Shown in pieces: positions 24,647-32,590 of a stretch of 64,000 bases of DNA. The notes under the pieces were generated by a model, which worked only from the letters and a program-made list of their open reading frames with translations, ran no database searches and had not been told where the DNA came from. The position numbers and the translations under genes were made by a program. Numbering within the stretch: the stretch's first letter is position 1; each line of letters begins with the position of its first letter. The DNA is from an uncultured Collinsella sp. (GTDB taxonomy: Bacteria; Actinomycetota; Coriobacteriia; Coriobacteriales; Coriobacteriaceae), in contig CAUCLI010000004.1 of assembly GCA_958443615.1 (NCBI GenBank), positions 1 to 64,000 on the forward strand, written 5' to 3'.

Positions 24647-26479
24647 CTATCGGGTCGGCTTGATTCCGAGGGCGGGCAGGGCCTCCTCCATCACCTTGCG
24701 GAAGACCGGGGTCGCGGCATGGGACGTCGCGGCGGTGCCGTCGAGCGTCACATAGCACATGACACGCGGGTCCTCGGTCGACACGAAGCCCATGAACGAC
24801 GCCATGTTGTTGCCCTCCTCATAGCCGCCGTCCTCCCCCGCTCGCTCCGCCGTGCCGGTCTTTCCGGAGATCTCGTATCCGGGGACCTGCGCGTCCACGC
24901 CGGTGCCCTCATCCACGACGGTGAGCATCATATCCGCCAGACTCGCGGCGGTGGATTCCGATATGACCCGCTCCTCCCCATCGGTCCAATCGACCTCCTC
25001 GCCCGCCCGCGTCTTGAGGAAATGCGGCGTGGTCATGACGCCCTTGTTGGCGATGGCGCTCATCGCGCGCACCATCTGAACGGGCTCGACTGCCAGAGAC
25101 TGGCCGAACGACATGGAGCCGAGGGAGGCGCCGTCGTATTCGGAGCGTTTCTTGATGATGCCCAGCGACTCGCCGGGAAAGTCGATGCCCGTCGATTTGC
25201 CGAACTGGAAGTCGTCGATGACGTGCTCCGCGAACGCGTCCGCACCGAGCTTCTCGCCGACAAGGACCATGCCCGTGTTGGACGATCTCCTCAGTATCTC
25301 GCGCAGCGTCATCGCCGCCCCGACCGTGCGCTTGTCGGCGTCTCGTACGATGTCGCTGCCGACCTCGATCTCGGCGGGCACATCGAAGGTCGTGTCGGGG
25401 GTGAGACCGCGGTGCTCGACCGCCGCCGCCGCGACGAAGGTCTTGAAGACGGAGCCGGGCTCGTAGACGTCGGTCACGACGCGCAGGTTCAGATCGGCGT
25501 TGGACGCCGAGGCCAAGTCCATCGGGTCGTACGTGGGATACGAGCACGCCGCGATGATCTCGCCCGTCTTGGGGTCGGAAACGATGATCGAACCGTATTT
25601 CGCACCCACTTGCTCGACGGCCTCGGCGATGGCATCCTCGGCGGCGCGCTGCACGTTCGCGTCGATGCCCAACACGATGTCCATGCCATCCTCGGCCGGG
25701 ACCTTCTTGTACGCACCGCCGGCGATGAACGAGCCGTCTCGGGCGCGCTCGCGCATCAACGAGCCGTTGACGCCCGTGAGGACCTCGTCGTATTGCTTCT
25801 CCAGCCCCGAGACGCCCACGTTATCGACGTTGACGATGCCGAGGACCTGGGAGGCGAGGCTTCCATTGGGGTAGACGCGCTTGATCGAGGGCTCGAACTC
25901 GATGCCCGCGATGCCCTCCTTCGCGAGGAGCTCCGCATCCTCCTCGTCCACCTGACGTTTGATGTAGGCGAATGTGCCCTCGCTATCGATGAGGCCCTCG
26001 ACCACGTCCTCATCCATCCCCAGCACATCCACGATCGCGTCGATCGCACGACGGCGCTGCTTCTTCTTGATGAGCGTCGGGTTCACGTACACGTTCTTGC
26101 ACTCGACACTCGAGACGAGGACGGTGCCGTTACGGTCGTAGATGGTGCCGCGCTTGGCATATAGGGTCTGACTCGAAAGGCGCCGCGAATCGGCCTCGTC
26201 CCTGTAGCGGTCGGCGTTGAAGATCTGGAAGTCCGCCAGACGTGCGACGATGACGGACGACGCGAACAGGAATCCGCCCGCCAGCAACCCGTGGCGCGAG
26301 ATGCCCTCCTGCATGAGATCGCTATGCAGGAGGTCGCCGCGACCACCGGGGGCGCGATCAGCGCGGGCGCGGCGCTCGCCGGCGCCTCTGCCGCGGCAGG
26401 ATTCGCCGCGCGGCGAACCGCCCCCGGTGGGGCGGCCCGTGCGGCCGGGGCCGCGTCCGTTGTACCTATCTTGGGGCAT
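24647..26479 (-). CDS. ftsI: Division transpeptidase FtsI (class B PBP)
   Basis: A 610-residue penicillin-binding protein that crosslinks septal peptidoglycan. An Arg/Gly-rich cytoplasmic tail of about 60 residues is followed by one membrane helix (HGLLAGGFLFASSVIVARLADF). The PBP dimerisation domain begins with YAKRGTIYDRNGTVLVSS. The transpeptidase motifs are complete: SVFK with Ser343 and Lys346, SSN at about 399-401, and KTGTAER near residue 540. No PASTA domains follow. It lies 12 bp after ftsL. The usual murE is missing between it and murF. Confidence 0.95.
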   Translation of the reverse strand: MPQDRYNGRGPGRTGRPTGGGSPRGESCRGRGAGERRARADRAPGGRGDLLHSDLMQEGISRHGLLAGGFLFASSVIVARLADFQIFNADRYRDEADSRRLSSQTLYAKRGTIYDRNGTVLVSSVECKNVYVNPTLIKKKQRRRAIDAIVDVLGMDEDVVEGLIDSEGTFAYIKRQVDEEDAELLAKEGIAGIEFEPSIKRVYPNGSLASQVLGIVNVDNVGVSGLEKQYDEVLTGVNGSLMRERARDGSFIAGGAYKKVPAEDGMDIVLGIDANVQRAAEDAIAEAVEQVGAKYGSIIVSDPKTGEIIAACSYPTYDPMDLASASNADLNLRVVTDVYEPGSVFKTFVAAAAVEHRGLTPDTTFDVPAEIEVGSDIVRDADKRTVGAAMTLREILRRSSNTGMVLVGEKLGADAFAEHVIDDFQFGKSTGIDFPGESLGIIKKRSEYDGASLGSMSFGQSLAVEPVQMVRAMSAIANKGVMTTPHFLKTRAGEEVDWTDGEERVISESTAASLADMMLTVVDEGTGVDAQVPGYEISGKTGTAERAGEDGGYEEGNNMASFMGFVSTEDPRVMCYVTLDGTAATSHAATPVFRKVMEEALPALGIKPTR

Positions 26480-26491
26480 GCGCGCGCCCGC

Positions 26492-26923
26492 CTACTGCTG
26501 CGCCGCGGAGTCGACGTACTCGGTGAAATCGAGGGTGACGCCACCGGCGGCCTCGACCATGCCGTACCCCTCCGCAAGATCGCGGATGCGCGTGGACGAC
26601 CCGTACACGGAGCGCATGACCTCGAGATCTGAGCTCTGCTCCTGAGCGGACGTCAGGTCGTTGGAAAGGGTCGCGGCGCTGTTGAGCGAAGCGGCGGTGA
26701 AACCCGCCACAGTGACGCGGAACAGGCCGAGGGCGACGAAGACCGCCACGAGGACGGCGAACACCTTCACGCAGTGGGTGAACTGCGGGCTGACGTCCTG
26801 GCTCGCCTGGCGGCCGGCGCCGCGGACGACGTCGAGGCTCGGCCGGGCGGGCGCGATGGGCGCCTGCTGCGCCTCGGACCGCATATCATAGGCATATGCT
26901 GCGTTTGAGGTGGAATAACCCAT
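26492..26923 (-). CDS. ftsL: FtsL-like division protein
   Basis: A 143-residue small bitopic protein in the position of ftsL between rsmH and ftsI. It has a cytoplasmic part of about 50 residues, one helix (VKVFAVLVAVFVALGLFRVTVAGF), and an extracellular heptad-like stretch (LNSAATLSNDLTSAQEQSSDLEVMRS) that could pair with FtsB/DivIC. The identification rests on size, topology and place, because FtsL is poorly conserved. A GGAGG site precedes the ATG with somewhat long spacing. Confidence 0.82.
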   Translation of the reverse strand: MGYSTSNAAYAYDMRSEAQQAPIAPARPSLDVVRGAGRQASQDVSPQFTHCVKVFAVLVAVFVALGLFRVTVAGFTAASLNSAATLSNDLTSAQEQSSDLEVMRSVYGSSTRIRDLAEGYGMVEAAGGVTLDFTEYVDSAAQQ

Positions 26924-26990
26924 GATATGCGGCCCTCCTTAAGGCGAAGAAAACAAATGACGTGCGCCCGGGCCGTGAGGCGCGGCCGGG

Positions 26991-27968
26991 CTAGAGGCGC
27001 TCGGCGCAGCGGATCTTGGCCGATCTGGCGCGGGGGTTGCGATCGACCTCATCGGCCGTGGCAACCAGGGGTTTACGGGTGGTGACCTTGACTATCGGCA
27101 CGTTACCGCACACGCACACCGGGATATCCGGCGGGCAGGTGCAGCCCTTCGAGAGCTCCTGGAACAGGCGCTTCACGATGCGGTCCTCCAGCGAGTGGTA
27201 GGAGATGACGCACACGCGGCCGCCGGGGTTCAGCCAGCGGATCGCGGCGTCGAGACCGCGCTCGAGGACATCGAGCTCGTGATTGACCTCGATGCGGATG
27301 GCCTGGAAGCTCCGCTTGGCGGGATGTCCTCCATGCCTGCGCGCGGCGGCGGGAATGCCGGCCTTGATGGCGTCGACGAAATCTCCCGTGGAGACGAGGG
27401 GGGCCTCCTGCCTGCGGCTCACGACCTCCCGTGCGATCTGGCGGGCGAACTTCTCCTCTCCGTAGATGCGAAGAATCCGGGCGAGGTCGGCTTCGGTATA
27501 GGTGTTCAGGACCTCAGCTGCGTTTAGGGTGTTGGTTCCCGGATCCATGCGCATGTCGAGCGGGGCGTCCTCGTTGTACGAGAAGCCCCTGCCGGGGATA
27601 TCGAGTTGCGGGCTCGAGACGCCCAGGTCGAAGAGGAATCCATCGACGCCCGGCACTTCCGCCGAGCACAGGAGCTCGTCCAAGTCCCCGAAGTTGCCCT
27701 TCAGGAGCTTGTGGGGCGTGCGCGGGGCCTCTGCATCGAGCCTCTTCCCCGCCGCCTCGAGCGCCATGTCATCCTGGTCGACGCCGAGCAACAGCCCTTC
27801 GGAGCCCACGCGCTCGGCCATCCTGACGGAATGGCCGGCACCGCCGAGCGTGCAATCGCACACGACCGAACCGGGCTTGAGCCGAAGCTGCTCGAGCACT
27901 TCTTGGAGCATGACGGGTTCATGCCGATATTCAGGTGTCAACGTACCTGCTGCCATGTTCGCGTCCAT
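26991..27968 (-). CDS. rsmH: 16S rRNA (cytosine-N4) methyltransferase RsmH
   Basis: A 325-residue SAM-dependent enzyme that methylates C1402 of 16S rRNA (formerly MraW). The N-terminal HEPVMLQEVLEQL and the SAM motif CTLGGAGHSVRMAERV are clear, as are FDLGVSSPQLDIPGRGFSY and PLDMRMDP. FQAIRIEVNHELDVLERGL and VISYHSLEDRIVKRLF follow, and the C-terminus has KPLVATADEVDRNPRARSAK. The start is ATG 27968 or the adjoining TTG 27971; GGAG lies 7-10 bases upstream. It follows mraZ by 15 bp. Confidence 0.97.
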   Translation of the reverse strand: MDANMAAGTLTPEYRHEPVMLQEVLEQLRLKPGSVVCDCTLGGAGHSVRMAERVGSEGLLLGVDQDDMALEAAGKRLDAEAPRTPHKLLKGNFGDLDELLCSAEVPGVDGFLFDLGVSSPQLDIPGRGFSYNEDAPLDMRMDPGTNTLNAAEVLNTYTEADLARILRIYGEEKFARQIAREVVSRRQEAPLVSTGDFVDAIKAGIPAAARRHGGHPAKRSFQAIRIEVNHELDVLERGLDAAIRWLNPGGRVCVISYHSLEDRIVKRLFQELSKGCTCPPDIPVCVCGNVPIVKVTTRKPLVATADEVDRNPRARSAKIRCAERL

Positions 27969-27983
27969 CAAGGGGCGTCTCCT

Positions 27984-28418
27984 TTAGTCGAAGAAGTCCG
28001 CGAGGATGTCCTCGGTCTCGGCCTGACGTGCCGCGTAGGTCTCGCGGTCCCAGATCACCAGGCGGTCATCGCTGCCGACGACCGTGACCTCGCGATCGAG
28101 ATGCGCCTTCTTACGGGCGGCCTCGGGAAGGCTGATGCGGGCGGCGGAGTCTATTTCAAGTGTGGTTGCCGCACCGTACAGAGCCTCCTTGACCATGCGA
28201 TGAGAACGGTTGGTGGGATCGAACCCGCCTTTCGCCTCAAACACGGAGTCAAGCCAAACCTTGAACGTGTCCTCGGTGAACACGTACAGGGCGTCGACTT
28301 CCTTTTCAGGAGCGGGAAGGACGCGCACATGCTCATCGAGCTGCTTCTTGAAGGCGGGCGGCAGCGACAAACGGCCCTTTGCATCGAGATTTCGATCGTA
28401 GGTACCGTTGAAATACAC
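27984..28418 (-). CDS. mraZ: Transcriptional regulator MraZ
   Basis: A 144-residue protein with two SpoVT/AbrB-like domains that binds repeats at its own promoter and controls the dcw cluster. The first domain has YFNGTYDRNLDAKGRLSLP; the second has LEIDSAARISLPEAARKKAHLDREV and VVGSDDRLVIWDRETY. The GTG at 28418 fits the family start and has AAGGGGG nine bases upstream; a GTG at 28442 would add eight residues. An array of GTGGG boxes lies about 95-130 bp upstream, so autoregulation is likely. Confidence 0.94.
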   Translation of the reverse strand: MYFNGTYDRNLDAKGRLSLPPAFKKQLDEHVRVLPAPEKEVDALYVFTEDTFKVWLDSVFEAKGGFDPTNRSHRMVKEALYGAATTLEIDSAARISLPEAARKKAHLDREVTVVGSDDRLVIWDRETYAARQAETEDILADFFD

Positions 28419-28484
28419 TGGCGCGCACCCCCTTAGGCTCACTCGTGGGCATATGCGGGAGCCACCCCGCCGTCGACGTTTTCA

Positions 28485-28514
28485 ATTCTATGGGGGTCCG
28501 TCCCCTTTCGCAAC
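28485..28514 (-). promoter_or_regulatory. Probable promoter of the dcw operon
   Basis: On the minus strand TTGCGA (28514-28509) and TAGAAT (28490-28485) form a -35/-10 pair with an 18 bp spacer. It lies about 67 bp upstream of the mraZ start and directly abuts the MraZ box, which would place MraZ next to the -35 element. Confidence 0.6.
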
Positions 28515-28549
28515 ACTTTTTCCCACTTTCTCCCCCACTCTCCCCCACC
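28513..28549 (-). promoter_or_regulatory. MraZ-binding box array
   Basis: GTGGG units on the minus strand correspond to CCCAC at 28545-28549, 28535-28539 and 28523-28527, with a degenerate fourth (AACAC) at 28513-28517. The spacings are 10, 12 and 10 bp. MraZ proteins bind direct TGGG or GTGGG repeats at about one helical turn. The array lies beside the -35 box of the mraZ promoter. Confidence 0.78.
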
Positions 28550-28720
28550 GCTCCTCAGGGCACCTTCAAGCCCCATCGAACATGTGTTGCGGACAACACT
28601 ACATATTGTGTTTCAGCGCATGGGCAGCACCACGGGTCGATGCCGTTTACGCAGGTCGAACCTTCGAGTTGAGGTTTAACCGATTTTCGAGTTGTGCCCG
28701 ACTTGTGGGCGATATGGGAC

Positions 28721-28748
28721 GGCGCCCCACCTTCACGGACGGGGCGCC
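28721..28748 (-). terminator. GC hairpin behind the recombinase gene
   Basis: 28721-28728 and 28741-28748 form an 8 bp stem with a 12-base loop, 26 bp after the stop codon at 28774. No T run follows on the minus strand, so termination is uncertain. Confidence 0.35.
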
Positions 28749-28773
28749 CCGCGCGCCCGCCAAAAGGCCCCGC

Positions 28774-29706
28774 CTACGCGCGCGGATGGGCGGACAGGTA
28801 GACCTCGCGAAGCTGCGTGCGGTCGACATGCGTGTAAATCTGGGTCGTCGCTATGTCGGCGTGGCCCAAGATCTCCTGCAGGGTGCGCAGGTCGGCGCCG
28901 CCCGCGAGCATGTGGGTGGCGAACGAGTGGCGCAGCGCATGGGGATGCAGGCAATCGATCCCCACCGCGCGTCCGTAGCGTTCGCAAATCGCGTGGACGC
29001 TCTGACGCGACAGGCGGGATCCGCGCATGTTGAGGAACACCGAGGAGGAGGGCGCCGAGGCGCGGCGGCGGGCGCGCAGCTCGGGGCGGGCGTCCGCGAG
29101 ATACGAGCCGAGTATGCGGTTGGCGGTCCCGACGATCGGGACCAGGCGCTCCTTCGAGCCCTTCCCCATCACGCGCAGGAACCCGTCATCCAGATGCACC
29201 TCGCCCACGTCGAGGCCGACGAGCTCGCTGGCGCGCAGGCCGCAGCCATACAGCACCTCGAGCACGGCGCGGTCGCGCAAGCCCGCCGCCGTGGCGGGGA
29301 ATTCCTGGTCGAGCAGGCGGCTCGCGGCATCGATCGATATGACATCGGGCAGGCGGTCCGCCATCTTGGGGACGCGCATGGTGGCGGTGGGCTGCGTCGA
29401 GGAGAGCCCCTCCCGCACCAAGAACCGATGCAGGCCCTTGACGGACGAGAGCGCGCGATTGACCGAGGAGTCCGCGGCGTGCGCCGCGCGCTTGGAGGCG
29501 ATGAAGTCCTCGACGTCGCGGCGGGCGACGTCATCGGGGGCGCAGATCCCGCGATCGGCGAGGAACGCACGATAGGCGCGCAGGTCGCGCCGATACGCGG
29601 CGATCGTGTTCGAGGCGAGGTTGCGCTCGACGGCCAGGTGATTCAGGTATTCGGCGCAGCAGCGCTCAAGATCGGCCACGACCCCCACCCCCTCGAATCG
29701 GGTCAT
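28774..29706 (-). CDS. xerD: XerD-type tyrosine recombinase
   Basis: A 310-residue site-specific recombinase, probably the XerD-like enzyme resolving chromosome dimers at dif. The N-terminal SAM-like domain has ERCCAEYLNHLAVERNLASNTI. The catalytic residues are present: Arg in YGCGLRASELVGL, Lys in MGKGSKERLVP, HxxR in HPHALRHSFATHML, and the second His plus nucleophile Tyr in ILGHADIATTQIYTHVD. The ATG at 29706 matches the family start, though its ribosome site is weak. No mobile-element genes or att-like repeats flank it, which favours a housekeeping role. Confidence 0.88.
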   Translation of the reverse strand: MTRFEGVGVVADLERCCAEYLNHLAVERNLASNTIAAYRRDLRAYRAFLADRGICAPDDVARRDVEDFIASKRAAHAADSSVNRALSSVKGLHRFLVREGLSSTQPTATMRVPKMADRLPDVISIDAASRLLDQEFPATAAGLRDRAVLEVLYGCGLRASELVGLDVGEVHLDDGFLRVMGKGSKERLVPIVGTANRILGSYLADARPELRARRRASAPSSSVFLNMRGSRLSRQSVHAICERYGRAVGIDCLHPHALRHSFATHMLAGGADLRTLQEILGHADIATTQIYTHVDRTQLREVYLSAHPRA

Positions 29707-29797
29707 CGCAAGACGCCCGCCGAGCCCGCGCCGCCCGGCGCGCACGGCGGGGCTCGCGTGACCGACGGGCGGACGACATCGCTATGCGCGGGACGGC

Positions 29798-31279
29798 TTA
29801 CCTGTGATAATAGCCGCTGCGCTCGAATTTGGGCTCACAGCACACGTTGATGCCGAGCTTGCGGAAAAGCGCCTCATCGGAGGACGAGATGATGACGGAG
29901 AAGAATGCGTCGCAGCCGCGCAGCTTGGGCAGGCCGGCCAGCACGCGCTCCGCCACCTCGCTGGATGCCGAGGTGATGGAGAGGGCGATGAGGGTCTCAT
30001 CGGGATGCAGACGCGGGTTCACGCTGCCGAGCTGGGTCGTCTTGAGACGGCTGATCGGCTCGATCGCGTCGTTGGAGATCACCTCGAGCTCCATGTCGAC
30101 CCCCGTGACGGCCTTGAGCGCATTCATCATGAGCGAGCTCGCGGCACCGAGGCGCTCGGAGGTCTTGCCCGTGACGACGGAGCCGTCGGGCAGGACCATG
30201 GCGCCGGCGGGAGAGCCGGTCGTCTCCTCCTTGAGCAGGGCCGCGGAGCGGGCCGGGGACTGATCCTTGGTCACCCCCACCTTCTGCATGATCGCCTTGA
30301 GCTTGTCCACCTGCTCAGAGCCGCTGCCCGTGCGCTTGACGTTCACGGCTGCGGTGAAGTAACGGCGGACGATCTCCATGTCGGCGGCGTCGCGGCAGGC
30401 CTCGTCGTCGCAGATGGCATAGCCGACCATGTTCACGCCCATGTCCGTGGGGCTCTGATAGGGGCTCTCGCCCAGAATCTTCTGCATGAGGGCCTTGACC
30501 ACGGGGAAGGCCTCGACATCGCGGTTGTAGTTGACCGTCGTGACGCCATGGGCCTCGAGGTGGAACGGGTCGATGATATTGGCGTCGTCAAGGTCGACCG
30601 TGGCGGCCTCGTACGCGATGTTGACGGGGTGCGTGAGCGGGAGGTTCCACACGGGGAACGTCTCGAACTTGGCGTATCCGGCGGCGACCCCGCGCTTGTG
30701 CTCGTGATAGAGCTGGGAGAGGCAGGCGGCGAGCTTGCCCGAACCGGGGCCGGGAGCGGTGACCACGACGAGCGGGCGCGAGGTCTCGACGAACTCGTTC
30801 TTGCCGTATCCGTCCTCGCTCACGATGAGGTCGATGTCGTGGGGGTAGCCCTCGATGGGATAATGCAGCTTGCACGGGATGCCGAGCATGGACAGCCGGC
30901 GGCGGAACTGGTCGGCGGCGGGCTGGCCCGAATACTGGGTGAGGACGACGGCGGCCACGAGGAACCCGTTGGAGCGGAAGATGTCGGCCAGGCGCAGGAC
31001 GTCCTCATCGTAGGTGATGCCGAGGTCTCCGCGGGCCTTGCTCTTCTCGATGTGGTTCGCGTTGATGGCGATGATGATCTCCACATCGTCCATCAGGCTC
31101 TTGAGCATGCGGAACTTGCTGTCGGGCTCGAATCCGGGCAGGACGCGGCTCGCGTGGTAATCATCGAAGAGCTTGCCGCCGAACTCGAGGTAGAGCTTGC
31201 CGCCGAACTGGGCGATGCGCTCCTTGATGTGCTCGGCCTGGCTGGCGATGTACTTCTCGTTATCGAAACCCTGGCGCAT
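29798..31279 (-). CDS. DUF1846 family protein
   Basis: A 493-residue protein of the DUF1846 family, conserved in Firmicutes and Coriobacteria and of unproven function. The family start is MRQGFDNEKYIASQAEHIKERI, of which the first ten residues are diagnostic. Further pieces are KLYLEFGGKLFDDYHASRVLPG, VVVTAPGPGSGKLAACLSQL (a P-loop-like glycine stretch near residue 180) and FHLEAHGVTTVNYNRDVEAFP. The length is normal for the family. The ATG at 31279 has GAGGGA upstream. It is a single gene between the recombinase and the arginine island; family members have been proposed to bind nucleotides. Confidence 0.88.
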   Translation of the reverse strand: MRQGFDNEKYIASQAEHIKERIAQFGGKLYLEFGGKLFDDYHASRVLPGFEPDSKFRMLKSLMDDVEIIIAINANHIEKSKARGDLGITYDEDVLRLADIFRSNGFLVAAVVLTQYSGQPAADQFRRRLSMLGIPCKLHYPIEGYPHDIDLIVSEDGYGKNEFVETSRPLVVVTAPGPGSGKLAACLSQLYHEHKRGVAAGYAKFETFPVWNLPLTHPVNIAYEAATVDLDDANIIDPFHLEAHGVTTVNYNRDVEAFPVVKALMQKILGESPYQSPTDMGVNMVGYAICDDEACRDAADMEIVRRYFTAAVNVKRTGSGSEQVDKLKAIMQKVGVTKDQSPARSAALLKEETTGSPAGAMVLPDGSVVTGKTSERLGAASSLMMNALKAVTGVDMELEVISNDAIEPISRLKTTQLGSVNPRLHPDETLIALSITSASSEVAERVLAGLPKLRGCDAFFSVIISSSDEALFRKLGINVCCEPKFERSGYYHR

Positions 31280-31370
31280 GCTTCGGCTCCCTCTTTGTGA
31301 TGGCGGTACCGAAACATAGTACCGAAAGTTTCTCCCCACCGCCCACACCGCACGAGCACTTCACGCAATC

Positions 31371-31412
31371 GACCCCGACGGCACGGCCCACCGTGGGCCG
31401 CCCGCCGGGGTC
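31371..31412 (-). terminator. Nested hairpin after the aminotransferase gene
   Basis: An outer stem (GACCCCG at 31371, CGGGGTC at 31406) encloses an inner stem (CGGCCCA at 31384, TGGGCCG at 31394). It begins 9 bp behind the aminotransferase stop. The T run is poor, so it may end the arginine island transcript weakly or protect the 3' end. Confidence 0.45.
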
Positions 31413-31420
31413 GCATCGAT

Positions 31421-32545
31421 CTACCGGTCGAACTCCGCCAGCGCCTCCCCGAGCAGGGACAGGCCCCTCTCGAGCACGTCGGGCTGGGCGCAATAGCCCA
31501 AGCGCGCGCCGCAGGGCAACTCGAAACGGCTGCCGGGGACGAGCAGGACGCCGCGCTGCTCGAGCAGGCGCAGGCAGAACGCCTCATCGTCCTCGGGGAT
31601 ATCCAGGCGGATGAACGAGGTGGACACCCCCTTGGGCGCCACCCAGCTCACGCGGGGCTGACCGTCGATCCACTCCTGCGCGATCGCACGGTTGCCGAAC
31701 ACGATCTCGCGATTGCGGTCCAAGATCTTGTCGCGATGGCGCAGGACGTATGTCGCCAGCGCGTCGTTGAACACGCCCCCGCAGATCATCGTGTAATCGC
31801 GGTAGGTGCGGATCGCATCGGAGACCTCATCGTCGGCGATGACCCATCCGCAGCGGGCGGCGGGAACGGAATAGGTCTTGGAAACCGAGTTGGTGACGAT
31901 GGCGCGATCATACACGTCGACCATCGACTTGAAGCTCTCGGTGTTCTCCAGCGGCAGGTACACCTCATCGCACAGGACATAGGCCCCCACGCCGTCGGCG
32001 ATCTCGGCGATCTGCTCGAGCATCTTCGCGTCGAGCACGGCGCCGACCGGGTTGGAGGCGTTGTTGATGCAGATGAGGCGCGTATTGGGGCGGACCATCG
32101 AGCGCAGCTCGTCGATGTCGGGCATCCAGCCGAGCTCCTCGTGGATCTGCCAATATTCGACCTCGGCGCCGAGGGTTCGCGGGATCTCGTACAACGGGGC
32201 GTAGGTGGGCCACTCGGCGATCACGTGGTCGCCGGGACGCACCACGGCCATGAGGGCGTTCAGGTTCGCGCCGGTGCAGCCGTTCGTCTGCAAGATGTTC
32301 TTATGGTCGACCCCGCGCCCATAGAGCTTGGCGACCTCGTCCTTGAACTCGGGCGATCCCTCGATCCAGCCGTAGTTCATCTTCTGGGCGTCGAGCATCT
32401 CGTAGAACGAGGCGCCCTCCTCCCCGTCGAGGGCGCGAAGCTCCCCCATGGTGAGCGAGGAGATCGTCGACTGGGCGATGTCCCACGTGGCGTCCATCTC
32501 ATGGACGTTCAGCCAGTCCTCGACTCCGATAACCGGGATTTCCAT
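31421..32545 (-). CDS. PLP aminotransferase of the arginine island
   Basis: A 374-residue fold-type I PLP enzyme. The Lys that binds PLP lies in TNSVSKTYSVPAARCGWVI (about residue 228). The substrate and phosphate contacts are seen in NNASNPVGAV, ICINNASNP and DEVYLPLE, and the C-terminal carboxylate-binding Arg in GSRFELPCGARLGYC. It is the last gene of the arcA-argF-yfcC-APC run and is 45 bp behind the permease gene, so it probably acts on arginine, ornithine, citrulline or a product of these. Relatives beside arginine deiminase genes are sometimes named capreomycidine-synthase-like; I cannot confirm that here. Substrate unknown. Confidence 0.85.
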   Translation of the reverse strand: MEIPVIGVEDWLNVHEMDATWDIAQSTISSLTMGELRALDGEEGASFYEMLDAQKMNYGWIEGSPEFKDEVAKLYGRGVDHKNILQTNGCTGANLNALMAVVRPGDHVIAEWPTYAPLYEIPRTLGAEVEYWQIHEELGWMPDIDELRSMVRPNTRLICINNASNPVGAVLDAKMLEQIAEIADGVGAYVLCDEVYLPLENTESFKSMVDVYDRAIVTNSVSKTYSVPAARCGWVIADDEVSDAIRTYRDYTMICGGVFNDALATYVLRHRDKILDRNREIVFGNRAIAQEWIDGQPRVSWVAPKGVSTSFIRLDIPEDDEAFCLRLLEQRGVLLVPGSRFELPCGARLGYCAQPDVLERGLSLLGEALAEFDR

Positions 32546-32590
32546 AGCTGACCCCTTTCCTCAATCAAATGGCACGAATTCGGGTGGGCG

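Larger units (their letters stand above)
28419..28773. other. Gap between xerD-type gene and mraZ with the dcw promoter
   Basis: This 355 bp stretch holds the dcw promoter and MraZ box at 28485-28549. It also has a small palindrome at 28584-28599 (GTGTTG/CAACAC), an A/T-richer patch near 28600-28700, and a GC-rich hairpin at 28721-28748 behind the recombinase gene. No reading frame here has family features. Confidence 0.6.

Noticed and set aside
28774..29706. Tyrosine recombinase considered as a phage or element integrase
   Set aside because: The protein has the compact XerC/XerD layout, and no att-like repeats, tRNA or mobile genes flank it.
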